A stretch of 64,000 nt of DNA from JASHPR01 sp963795055 (GTDB lineage Bacteria; Actinomycetota; Actinomycetes; Streptosporangiales; Streptosporangiaceae), in the NCBI GenBank assembly GCA_963795055.1, contig CAWCGJ010000032.1, positions 11,115 through 75,114 of the forward strand, given 5' to 3'. Both the position numbers and the translations under genes were made by a program. This document shows positions 1 through 8,800 of the stretch, piece after piece. The notes under the pieces were generated by a model that had not been told where the DNA came from, made no database searches, and saw only the letters and a list, made by a program, of their open reading frames with translations. Position 1 is the stretch's first letter, and each line of letters begins with the position of its first letter.

Positions 1-654
1 CGCGCCCTCACCGAGGCCGAGCGTCATCTTCAGGTTCCTGGCGGCGTTGCGGCCGATGAGCAGGCCCAGTTCGGCCTTCACCGCTTGCATGATCGCCTCG
101 TCCATGGCGTTGCCGGCCAGGCGCAGCGAGCGGGAGCGCACCACGTGGCCGCCGGCCAGCACCGCGGCCTCGGTGGTCCCGCCCCCGATGTCCACCATGA
201 AGGCGCCGGTCCCGTCGGTCAGGCCGATGCCCGCGCCGGCGGCCGCAGCGACCGGCTCGTCGACGAGCTTGACGCGGCAGCGCGGCCGCTGCGCCTCGAC
301 CGCGGCGATCAGGGACCGCCGTTCTACCCAGGTGGCGCCGCTCGGCACGCAGACCACGGCCGATCCGCGGAGCAGGCCGCGGCGCATCCGGATCTTGCGC
401 ATGAAGCCCTGCAGCATGGCCACCGACGCGTCCAGGTCCGCGATGACCCCGTCGCGGAGGGGGTGGATGACGTCGATGTCCTGGGGTTCCTTGCCGGTCA
501 GCGCGTCCGCGGCGTCACCGATGGCCACCACCCCGCCGGTTTCCCGGTCGATGGCGATCGCGGACGGCTCCTCGAGCACGATCCCGCGGCCGGAGACGTA
601 GACGAGCGTGTTGACCGTGCCGAGGTCAATCGCTACACCTGGCCGCAACCGCAT
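1..654 (-). CDS. MreB/Mbl-like actin-fold protein (3' part cut by window edge)
   Basis: 218 codons are visible; the gene continues past base 1. The product starts MRLRPGVAIDLGT, giving the actin-fold phosphate-1 loop (AIDLGT, residues 8-13), and has the phosphate-2 signature DIGGGTTE near residue 155, with a VDEPVAAAAGAG stretch before it as in MreB. MreB-family proteins polymerise under the membrane and guide lateral wall or spore-wall synthesis. The ATG at 654 is chosen because the actin core begins eight residues later, leaving no room for a shorter start. It stands apart from mreC/mreD in the visible DNA, so it may be an Mbl-type paralogue rather than the main mreB. Family assignment is firm, paralogue identity is not. 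Confidence 0.85.
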   Translation of the reverse strand, partial: MRLRPGVAIDLGTVNTLVYVSGRGIVLEEPSAIAIDRETGGVVAIGDAADALTGKEPQDIDVIHPLRDGVIADLDASVAMLQGFMRKIRMRRGLLRGSAVVCVPSGATWVERRSLIAAVEAQRPRCRVKLVDEPVAAAAGAGIGLTDGTGAFMVDIGGGTTEAAVLAGGHVVRSRSLRLAGNAMDEAIMQAVKAELGLLIGRNAARNLKMTLGLGEGA

Positions 655-774
655 GGCACCTGCCCCTTGCCCTAATGCCGCTACGCCTTCCCAAACATCG
701 TTTCTACCGCACAAACCATGCTGACCAGAAGATCGGGGGCCCTGCTGGTGAGTCCGGCGGGCCGCGGTACGCGG

Positions 775-1341
775 TCAGCGGGCGGGCGGCCCGCGGTCAT
801 CCGGGCGCTGCAGCCGGTAGGCGATATGCCGGCGCAGCGGGTGGCCGACCCCCAGCCCGGGATGGTCGAACAGCGCGTACGGGGTCATCCCCAGCCGGAG
901 CATGACCGCCTGCGACGGCCGGTTGAGCACGGACGTCATCGACCAGACCTGGTCCAGGCCGGCCCCGTTGAAGGCCACGTCGACGGCGGCGGCGGCGGCC
1001 TCGGTGGCGTACCCGTGATGCCACGCGTGCCGGGCCAGCCGCCAGCCCACCTCCATGTCCCCGGCTCCGGGGACGCCATCGGGCATCGGGTTCAGGCCGG
1101 CGAACCCGATGAACTCGGCCGTGGCGGCCACCTCGAGCGCCCACAGCCCGAAGCCCTGCCGGGCCAGCAGATCCTCGATGCGGTCGACGCTGGCGTCACT
1201 GGCGGCCCGGTCCAGGGTGGCCGGGAAGTAGCGCATCACCTCCGGGTCGGCGTTCAGCGCCGCGTACGGCCCCCGGTCCGATTCGCGCCACCGGCGCATC
1301 ACCAGGCGCTCGGTGCGGATGGTGTCAAACCGGCGCGCCAC
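775..1341 (-). CDS. GNAT-family N-acetyltransferase (RimJ-like)
   Basis: 188-aa protein with the start of RimJ/RimL-type GNATs (TIRTERLVMRRW), an acceptor/strand-4 segment MEVGWRLARHAWHHGYATEA corresponding to the acetyl-CoA loop region, and the closing LNRPSQAVMLRLGM motif typical of the family. It should transfer an acetyl group from acetyl-CoA to an amine; substrate unknown. I use the GTG at 1341 because family members begin a few residues before TERL; an upstream ATG at 1434 would add 31 arginine-rich residues. It lies 100 bp downstream of the MFS gene on the same strand and may be co-transcribed with it. Confidence 0.8.
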   Translation of the reverse strand: MARRFDTIRTERLVMRRWRESDRGPYAALNADPEVMRYFPATLDRAASDASVDRIEDLLARQGFGLWALEVAATAEFIGFAGLNPMPDGVPGAGDMEVGWRLARHAWHHGYATEAAAAAVDVAFNGAGLDQVWSMTSVLNRPSQAVMLRLGMTPYALFDHPGLGVGHPLRRHIAYRLQRPDDRGPPAR

Positions 1342-1440
1342 GCCGCCAGGGTAGCTTCCCGGCCCGTGCCGCCTCGGCCAGCGCGGTGCCCTCCGGGCCG
1401 CGTACTGGCGGCGAGCGTTCAGCCGCCCGCGCACGTCGGC

Positions 1441-2931
1441 TCAGGCTTGGCTGGCCGAGACGGCGGGCGGGTGCCCGGCCAGCCGCCCCAGCCCGCTGCC
1501 TTCGGCTTCCCGCTCGTACACCTGGACCGCCTGCTCCACGGACAGCCCCTTGGTCTCCGGCAGGAACTTGTACACGAACCCGATCGCCACGACGCACAAC
1601 ACGGCGAAGCACACCATGACCCAGCCCAGCCCGATGGACGTACGCCAGGCCGGGAACGCCTCGATCAGCGCATAGTTGGCCAGCCAGTCCACCGCGGCGC
1701 CGATGGCCGCGGCCCGGCCGCGGACGGCGGTGGGGAAGACCTCGCCCTGGATCAGCCAGCCGGTGCCGCCGACGCCGATCGCGAACGAGGTGATGAAGAA
1801 CGAGAACCCGACCATCACGAGCACGACCTGGGGGACGCCGGTCAGGTACCCCACCCCGAGCGCGGCGACCAGGATGAACACCGTCATCCCCGCGTAGCCC
1901 CCGATGGCCAGCGGGCGCCGGCCGCGCTTGTCGATCCAGCGGAACGCGAAGTAGGTCGCGATCACGTTGACCGCGCCGAGGATCGCGGTGACCTCCACCC
2001 CGGCGACCGCGGCGGCGACCGCGTTGTGCCCGGACAGGAAGTACCCCGACAGGATCGTCGGCCCGTAATAGAACGGCACGTTGATCCCGGTGATCTGCTG
2101 GAAGATGAAGAACAGGCACACCACGATCAGCGCCCGGCGCACCCCCGCGGTCCACAAGGTCTTCCGCCGCCGTTCTCGCTCCACCCGGGCGGCCTCCTCC
2201 GCAGCCGTCCGGACTTCGTCCTCGGTGACGTCCATGCCCAGCCGGCCGAACGCCTTGCGGGTGTCGTCGTAGCGGCCGTGCAGCATCAGCCACCGCGGCG
2301 ACTCGGGCATGTGGGACCGTAGCGCCACGGCAACCAGCGCCGGGATCGCGCCGAGGCCGAGGATCAGCCGCCAGTCGGCGCCGCCCGCGCTGCCCGGCGC
2401 GGCCTTGAGGACGATCACGGCCACGATGTAGGAGACCAGGATGCCCACGGTGATCATCCATTGCTGGATGATGCTCAGCTGCCCGCGCCGGTTGCGCGGC
2501 GCGAACTCCGCGATGTAGGCGGTGGCGATGGCCGAGTCCGCGCCGATGGCGAGCCCGATCAGCGTGCGGGAGGACACCAGCATGAACCAGTTCACCGTGA
2601 AGGCCGACAGCAGCGCGCCGACGGCGTAGATGGCGGCGTCGGTGATGAGCAGGATCTTGCGGCCGAAGTGGTCGGTCAGCGGTCCGGCGATCAGTGCGCC
2701 CGCCGCAGCGCCCAGGGACGCCCCGGCCACCAGGTAGCCCGTCCAGAAGCTGGACAAATGGTAAGGAATGAAGCCCAGCGCCGAGCCGATGTTGGAGGTG
2801 TCGTAGCCGAAGAGGAACCCGCCGATGCAGGCCAGCACGGCCAGGTACCAGTAGAAGTTGGTCGGGATCCGGGAGTCCAGATCCGCGAGTACGTTCCGTC
2901 CTGGCTGGGCTGCCCTAGCCTCCGGGACCAT
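1441..2931 (-). CDS. MFS sugar-porter family transporter
   Basis: 496 aa with about twelve hydrophobic segments. Sugar-porter hallmarks are present: GGFLFGYDTSNIG in TM1, DHFGRK in the loop 2-3, PESPRWL at the end of TM6, QQITGIN in TM7 and PETKGLS after TM12. The protein would move a sugar or polyol across the cytoplasmic membrane, probably with protons; the substrate cannot be read from the sequence. Length is normal for the family. The N-terminus before TM1 holds about 30 polar residues, consistent with the ATG at 2931. Confidence 0.9.
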   Translation of the reverse strand: MVPEARAAQPGRNVLADLDSRIPTNFYWYLAVLACIGGFLFGYDTSNIGSALGFIPYHLSSFWTGYLVAGASLGAAAGALIAGPLTDHFGRKILLITDAAIYAVGALLSAFTVNWFMLVSSRTLIGLAIGADSAIATAYIAEFAPRNRRGQLSIIQQWMITVGILVSYIVAVIVLKAAPGSAGGADWRLILGLGAIPALVAVALRSHMPESPRWLMLHGRYDDTRKAFGRLGMDVTEDEVRTAAEEAARVERERRRKTLWTAGVRRALIVVCLFFIFQQITGINVPFYYGPTILSGYFLSGHNAVAAAVAGVEVTAILGAVNVIATYFAFRWIDKRGRRPLAIGGYAGMTVFILVAALGVGYLTGVPQVVLVMVGFSFFITSFAIGVGGTGWLIQGEVFPTAVRGRAAAIGAAVDWLANYALIEAFPAWRTSIGLGWVMVCFAVLCVVAIGFVYKFLPETKGLSVEQAVQVYEREAEGSGLGRLAGHPPAVSASQA

Positions 2932-3083
2932 CTGCCGACCTCCTCGACCTTCGCTCGCCCCCGGCTACCCGGACCGCCAAAAGGCAAACACCGAGAATCC
3001 ATAACGCAAACGCCGGGTAGGGCGGCCGCCGGGGTGGCAGCTCAGGGCGGCCGGAAAAAAGTCCGGAGAAATCTCGCGGCCGG

Positions 3084-3110
3084 TGTCGATCTGGGGCCGC
3101 GGCGTTCGAC
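3084..3110 (+). promoter_or_regulatory. ECF42-type promoter: TGTCGA-N17-CGAC
   Basis: TGTCGA (3084-3089) and CGAC (3107-3110) match the published ECF42 promoter description (TGTCGA in the -35 region, CGA/TC in the -10 region). It lies about 90 bp upstream of the YCII gene whose downstream neighbour is an ECF42-like sigma factor, so autoregulation is the simple reading. The same architecture with identical 17-bp spacing precedes the second YCII/sigma pair at 38306-38332. Confidence 0.65.
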
Positions 3111-3201
3111 GCGTGGGCGAAAGAGGGGTCGCGGTGCAGGCCGCGGCCCGGGCCGGACCGGTCGCCGCCAGGTGCCCGGTCCCAGCAGGAAGGGAAGGAC
3201 C

Positions 3202-3537
3202 ATGCGATTCTTCGGGTACACGTTGGGCGATCCCGAGACGCCGATCGAGCCGCCGACCCCCGAGCTCATGACCGAGATGGGCGAGTTCGTCGAGGAGGCC
3301 ACCAAGGCCGGCGTCATCGTCGCCGCCGGCGGTTTCGGGCCACCCGCGGAGGGCACCAAGGTGACCCTGGCCGACGGCACGTACACCGTGATCGACGGGC
3401 CGTTCACCGAGGCCAAGGAGCTGATCGGCGGCTGGGCGCTGATGGAGGTCCGGGACAAGGCCGAGGCGGTCGAGTGGACCAAGCGGTTCCTCGGCGTCCT
3501 CGGCCACGGCGAGAGCACGATCCGGCCGGTGTACTAG
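3202..3537 (+). CDS. YCII-related (DGPF) domain protein
   Basis: 111-aa single-domain ferredoxin-like fold protein. The DGPF signature that gives the family its name is intact (IDGPFTEAKELIGGWAL), with the upstream AAGGFGPPAEGTKV strand. Biochemical role of DGPF proteins is unknown, but genes of this family are the standard neighbours of ECF42 sigma factors, and here one follows 105 bp downstream. The start is the ATG behind AGGAAGGGAAGG; longer in-frame starts upstream would span the promoter. Third and fourth family members lie in this window at 12259, 37840 and 43958, only one of which also has a sigma partner. Confidence 0.88.
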   Translation: MRFFGYTLGDPETPIEPPTPELMTEMGEFVEEATKAGVIVAAGGFGPPAEGTKVTLADGTYTVIDGPFTEAKELIGGWALMEVRDKAEAVEWTKRFLGVLGHGESTIRPVY

Positions 3538-3564
3538 CAGTGACCGCGGGGCCAGCAAGCCCTG

Positions 3565-3596
3565 GGTGGCGCCGGAGTTGCGGCTGCGGCGCCACC
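3565..3596 (+). terminator. GC hairpin between YCII gene and sigma factor gene
   Basis: GGTGGCGCC (3565-3573) pairs perfectly with GGCGCCACC (3588-3596) across a 14-base loop. There is no T-run. Its place between the two genes suggests a partial terminator or mRNA stabiliser that would set the ratio of the abundant YCII message to the sigma factor. Confidence 0.5.
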
Positions 3597-3642
3597 CCGG
3601 CGGTTTGCCCTGACCACCCGGCCGGTGGTGTTATCGGTTGTC

Positions 3643-4923
3643 GTGACGGCGTCGGACACGCATGCGGCGATCGAGGCCGTGGTCCGGATCGAGTCGGCGC
3701 GGCTCATCGCCGGGCTCGCCCGCTACACCGGCGACGTCGGCCTCGCCGAAGAACTCGCCCAGGACGCGGTGGTCGCCGCCCTGGAGCAGTGGCCGCAGAC
3801 GGGAGTCCCGCGCAACCCGGGAGCCTGGCTGATGACCGTGGCCAAGCGCCGGGCCGTCGACCTCTTCCGCCGCAACCGGGAGCTCCGGCAGAAGTACGCG
3901 CAGATCGGCCGGGCGCTGGAGGCCGAGGGGACCAGCGTCACCCCCGACTTCGACGCCGCCTTCAGCGACCACATCGACGACGACATGCTGCGGCTGATGT
4001 TCACCGCCTGTCACCCGGTCCTGGCCGTGCCGGCCAGGACCGCGCTGACCCTCAGGCTGCTCGGCGGCCTGACCACGGCCGAGATAGCGCGCGCCTACCT
4101 GGTGCCGGAACCGACCATCGCGCAGCGGATCGTCCGGGCCAAGAAGACCCTGTCCCGGGCCCGGGTGCCGTTCGAGGTACCGGGCGCCTCTGCACGGCCG
4201 GCCCGCCTGTCCTCCGTCCTGGAGGTCATCTACCTGATCTTCAATGAGGGCTACTCGGCGACCGCCGGCGATGACTGGATGCGGCCGGCGCTGTGCGCGG
4301 ACGCGCTACGGCTGAGTCGTATCCTGGCCCCGCTCATGCCCGATGAGCCGGAGGTACACGGGCTGGCCGCGCTGCTGGAGATCCAGGCCTCCAGGCTCCG
4401 GGCCCGCACCGGCCCGTCGGGAGAGCCGATCCTGCTGCTCGACCAGGACCGGCACCGCTGGGACCGGCTGCTGATCAACCGGGGCCTGGCCGCGCTGACC
4501 CGGGCGGAGCAACTCGGCGGGGCCCGCGGCCCCTACGCGTTGCAGGCCGCCATCGCCGCCTGCCACGCCCGGGCGTTCCGGCCCGAGGACACCGACTGGG
4601 AGCGCATCGTCGGTTTGTACGCCGTCCTGGCCCAGGTGATGCCGTCGCCGGTGATCGAGCTGAACCGGGCGGTCGCGGTGTCCATGGCTTTCGGGCCCCA
4701 GGCGGGCCTCGACCTGGTGGACGCGCTACGCGCCGAGCCCTCGCTGCGGGGCTACCACCTGCTGCCGAGCGTGCGCGGGGATCTGCTGATGAAGCTGGGG
4801 CGCCCGGATGAGGCCCGGGCCGAGTTCGAGCGCGCCGCCGAGCTGACCCGTAACCAGCGGGAACGGGACCTGTCCGACGAGCGCGCCCGCGGCGCCGCGG
4901 CGGAGGCCGCGGCCGACGGCTGA
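3643..4923 (+). CDS. ECF sigma factor, ECF42-like, with C-terminal TPR-like (DUF6596) extension
   Basis: 426 aa, about twice the size of a minimal ECF sigma factor. Sigma region 2 is at residues ~10-80 (DVGLAEELAQDA, GAWLMTVAKRRAVDLFRR), region 4 at ~125-185 (LLGGLTTAEIARAYLVPEPTIAQRIVRAKK). The remaining ~220 residues contain YLIFNEGYSAT and helical repeats with the YALQAAIAACHA motif, which mark the ECF42 C-terminal domain. Members of that group lack an anti-sigma gene and are thought to be governed through this extension. GTG at 3643 gives the usual N-terminus MT-x-x-D; GTG at 3625 would add six hydrophobic residues. Together with the YCII gene and the 3084 promoter it makes a self-contained regulon head. 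Confidence 0.88.
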   Translation: MTASDTHAAIEAVVRIESARLIAGLARYTGDVGLAEELAQDAVVAALEQWPQTGVPRNPGAWLMTVAKRRAVDLFRRNRELRQKYAQIGRALEAEGTSVTPDFDAAFSDHIDDDMLRLMFTACHPVLAVPARTALTLRLLGGLTTAEIARAYLVPEPTIAQRIVRAKKTLSRARVPFEVPGASARPARLSSVLEVIYLIFNEGYSATAGDDWMRPALCADALRLSRILAPLMPDEPEVHGLAALLEIQASRLRARTGPSGEPILLLDQDRHRWDRLLINRGLAALTRAEQLGGARGPYALQAAIAACHARAFRPEDTDWERIVGLYAVLAQVMPSPVIELNRAVAVSMAFGPQAGLDLVDALRAEPSLRGYHLLPSVRGDLLMKLGRPDEARAEFERAAELTRNQRERDLSDERARGAAAEAAADG

Positions 4924-5032
4924 CCCTCGGCCGGCCGCAGGTCGCGGTGGGCGGGATGACCCGCGGCTGATGGAGGCAGGGCGGTACCCAGAAGATGCGG
5001 CTGGCGGCCTGATGCACAAGCGGTTGCCTCGC

Positions 5033-5062
5033 GTGTTACGGATGTGTTACGACAGTGTTACG
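5033..5062 (+). promoter_or_regulatory. Three direct repeats of GTGTTACG at exact 11-bp pitch
   Basis: GTGTTACG occurs at 5033-5040, 5044-5051 and 5055-5062, each separated by three variable bases. An 11-bp direct-repeat array puts all copies on one helix face and is the binding layout known for SARP/AfsR and PhoP/OmpR-type winged-helix regulators. It ends 33 bp before the ATG at 5096. The gene after that encodes a SARP-type protein, which is a candidate binder. Confidence 0.7.
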
Positions 5063-5095
5063 CGCATCAGGGACAGTGGCGTTGGGGTGAACGGT

Positions 5096-5686
5096 ATGAC
5101 GCCCACGACGATGTGGACGAGGATGACCCGCAGGCTGGGGTTTGACCATAACCCGCTGCGCCGCGGCTCGGATGTGATCGAGGCGTGGCTGCTGCCCGCC
5201 GCGGTCGCGGCCTTCCTGATCCTGGGCCCGCTCGCCGTGGGCCTCACGGGCCTGCGGATCCACGCGGACAACGTGGCCGCGCAGCGCGCCGAGCACTCGT
5301 GGCACCGGGTTCCCGCCGTCCTGCTGGAGGCCGCGCCCGGCCCGTTGATGTCGGACAACGGCGCCAACTCCTGGCTGGTCTGGACCCCCGCACGGTGGAC
5401 CTCCAGCGGCCGGGCCCAGGTCGGCAACGTGCCCGCTCCCGCCGGGACCAGCGCGGGCACCACCGTGCCGGTGTGGCTCGACCGCGCAGGGAACGTGCAG
5501 GTGCCGCTCACGGCGCTCGGCGCCCGCGACCGCATCATCATCGCGGGGGCGTTCATTCTCGCCATGCTCGCGGCGTTCCTCGCGGGCCTGGCCCTGCTCG
5601 TCCGGCGGATCCTTGATCGCAGCAGGCTCGCGGGCTGGGAGGCGGCCTGGCTGTCGGTAGGCCCGCAGTGGAGCCGTCAGGGATAG
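5096..5686 (+). CDS. Rv1733c-family membrane protein
   Basis: 196 aa with two membrane spans: AWLLPAAVAAFLILGPLAVGL near residues 29-49 and IIIAGAFILAMLAAFLAGLALL near 150-171. The roughly 100 residues between them should be extracytoplasmic. The N-terminal FDHNPLRRGSDVIEAW is the recurrent opening of the mycobacterial Rv1733c family, of unknown function and often listed in dormancy or redox regulons. ATG at 5096 places the first span at the usual distance; earlier starts would run through the 11-bp repeat array. It precedes the SARP gene by 139 bp on the same strand. Confidence 0.78.
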   Translation: MTPTTMWTRMTRRLGFDHNPLRRGSDVIEAWLLPAAVAAFLILGPLAVGLTGLRIHADNVAAQRAEHSWHRVPAVLLEAAPGPLMSDNGANSWLVWTPARWTSSGRAQVGNVPAPAGTSAGTTVPVWLDRAGNVQVPLTALGARDRIIIAGAFILAMLAAFLAGLALLVRRILDRSRLAGWEAAWLSVGPQWSRQG

Positions 5687-5825
5687 CCCGGCCGGCCGCT
5701 CCGCGGGGTCAGAACCTGGCCGACCGGTGGGCACAGAACCCCGGGACGGGTTACCTTTGGTCAAGAAAAGGTAAAGCCGCCGTCCGCATGGTGCCACTGG
5801 CCGACGGTTTGGCCTGGGGGGTCAG

Positions 5826-8800
5826 GTGCTCGACATTTCCCTGCTGGGCGAGATGCGCGTCGCCCTGGACAGCTCGGTCGTGGTCGCGCTCCGGTCGCCG
5901 CGCGCCATGGCCCTGCTCGGCTTCCTCCTGGTGCACCGGGGCGCGCCGCAGCGCCGCGAGTACGTCGCCGGCCAGTTCTGGCCCGATTCCTCGCAAGCCC
6001 AGGCCCGGGCCAACCTGCGGCGGGAACTGCACTCGCTGCGGTCGGGGCTCCCGCAAGTGCACCGCTGGCTGGCCGCTGACAGCGGGACGCTGCTGTGGCG
6101 GCTCGACCCCGACTGCCGCCTGGACGTGGCCGTCTTCGAGGCCGCGGCCGAGACCGCGGCGGCCGCCCAGGCGGCCGACGACGAGGCCACGTTCCGGCGA
6201 GCCGCGGCCGAGGCCGTGCGGGCGTACCGCGGCGAGTTCATGCCCGCGCTGTATGACGACTGGGCCGCCGCCGAGCGGGACCGCCTGCACCGCCGGTGCC
6301 TGACCCTGCTGGACCAGCTGATCAGGCTGGAGCGGGACGCCGGCGCTTACGCCGAGGCGATCGAGCTGGCCCGCCGCCGGATCGATCTCGAGCCTCTCGA
6401 GGAAGTGGGATATCGCAGCCTGCTGCGGCTGCAGGCGCTGGCCGGAGACCGGGCCGCGGCCCTGCAGACCTACCATCGGTGCACTACGGTCCTGGAACGC
6501 GAGCTCGGGGTCGCGCCGGACCAGGCCACCACCGCCGAATACGAGCGCCTGACCGGCCGCCAGCGGCCGGAGCAGCCCGCGCCGGGTTCGCCCGCCAGGC
6601 CCGCCTCCGGCACGACCGCCTCCGGCACGGCGATACCCGGCGCGGCGGCGGCCACGGCCGCAGGGGCGAGGGCGCGGGCCGGCGCAGCCCCGGCGGGCCG
6701 CGTCCAGGCCGGCGCAGCCCCGGCGGGCCGAGCCCCGGCGGGCAGCCGGGTCCAGCTGGTCGGCCGCGAGCGTGAGCTGGGACTGCTCCGGGAACGCTGG
6801 CAGGAGGCCTCGCGCGGGGTGGCCGACTTCACCGTGGTGGCCGGCGAGGCCGGCGTCGGCAAGAGCAGGCTGCTCGACGAGCTTTCCGCCGAGGTCCAGC
6901 GGGCCGGCTTCGACACCATGCGCGCCCGCTGCTTCGCCGCCCGCGGGCGGCTCGCGCTCGCCCCGGTGTCCGAATGGCTGCGCAGCCCGGCGCTGCGGTC
7001 CGCCCGGTACCGGCTCGACCCGGTATGGGCGAAGGAAGTCGACCGCCTCGTGCCGCCAACGGACGTCGGCCCGATGGCCCCGCCGCGCCCGATGGCCGAC
7101 GCCTGGCAGCGGCACAGGTTCTTCGAAGGCCTGGCCCGGGCGGTGCTGTCCACCGGGCGGCCCGCCCTGCTGCTCCTGGATGATCTTCAGTGGTGCGACG
7201 AGCACTCCCTGGCCTGGCTGCAGCTGCTGCTGCACCTGGGCCAGGGGTACCCGATGCTCGTGGTCGCCGGGACCCGGCTGGAGGAGACCGACAGCAACGC
7301 CGAGCTCGCGGAGATGCTGCGGGCGCTACGCTCGGCGGGCCAGGTCACCGACGTCGTGCTCGCGCCGCTGGACGCCGGAAAGTCCGCCGAGCTGGCCGGG
7401 CAGGTGCGCGGGACCCCGCTCACCCGCGCCGAGGCGGACCGGCTGTACACGGCGACCGGGGGCTACCCGCTACTGGTCATCGAGTCGGTCCGGGCGCGCC
7501 TGCTGGACGGCCTCGGTGCGGGCAATACCAGCGCGGGCGGGCCCGACGTGCCCAGCATCAGCCTCCACGGCACCGTTGCCGCAAATGTCGGTGCCGCAAG
7601 CATCGGTGCCGCAAACATCGGTGCCGCCAGCACCGGCGACCCGGGTCCCAAGGCCCGCGCCGTGCTGGCCGGCCGGATAGCGCAGGCCGACCCGGCCGCC
7701 CGTGAGATCGCGGAGCTGGCCGCGGTGATCGGACGCGACTTCACCCTCGAACTGCTCACCGCGGCCGGCGACCTCGACGGCGACTCAGTGATCGGGGCCG
7801 TGGATGAGCTGTGGCGCCGGCGGATCATCCGTGAGCATCCGCCCGCCGGCTACGACTTCGCCCACGACCTGCTCCGCGACACCGCCTACGGGGGCATCAG
7901 CCCGCCGAGGCGCAGCCACCTGCACCTGCGCGTGGCCCAGGCCCTGGAGCTGACCCACGCCGACGACCCGCGCGCGGCCGCCGCGGCCATGGCCTACCAC
8001 TACGAGCGGGCCGGCCGCCCGGCCCGCGCGGTACCGCACCACGTGCGCGCCGCCGAGGTCGCCACCGGCGTGTTCGCCAACCAGAAGGCCGTCCGCCATT
8101 ACCGGCGGGCCGCCGAGCTCCTGCGGCAGTCGCCTCCGGGCCGCGAACGCGACGCCAGCGAGCTGGCCATCCTCGCCGCCATGGCCGCCCCGCTCAACGC
8201 CCAGCACGGGTACGCGTCGGGCGAGCTGCAAGCGGTCCTGGAGCGCACCCGCGACCTGGCCGAACGGCTGGGCGACAGCCGGCTGCAGCTGATCAGCCTG
8301 GTGGGCCTGTTCGGCGTGCGCTTCGTGCAAGGGCACGCAGCGGAGTCCCACGAGATCGCCCTGCGCAGCCTGGAGCTCAGCCACCTGCACCCCGACGTCA
8401 CGGGCCAGGCGCACTTCGCCGTGGCCGGCTCGGCCACCAGCCTGGGGCGGCACGAACAGTCGCTGCGGCACTTCGCCCTGGCCCACGAGCTGTGTTACGA
8501 CGCGGCCCCGACCCTGGTCGGCACCCGAGTCGAGGTCCACGCCCGGGCCTGGTCGGCGCACGCCCTGTGGCTGCTCGGCCGCGACGACGACGCGCTGCAC
8601 TGGTGCGGCTGGGCGACCGCGCGGGCCGAGGAGGTCGAGCATCCGTACAGCCTGGCCGTCGCGCTCGCCTACGCGGCGATCACCCACCAGTTGCGCGGCG
8701 ACGTGGACCAGACCCTGGAGTTCGCCCGCCGGGTACGGGAGATCTGCGACCGCTACGAGTTCGCCTACTACGGCCACTGGGGCCTGATCCTGGCCGGGTG

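Noticed and set aside
718..2322. Long open frame on the plus strand (534 codons)
   Set aside because: It is the antisense shadow of the GNAT and MFS genes; composition is Pro/Arg/His-rich without any domain, as expected in GC-rich DNA.
5033..5062. CRISPR-like short repeats
   Set aside because: Units are 8 bp with 3-bp gaps; far too short for CRISPR. No CRISPR array was seen anywhere in the window.
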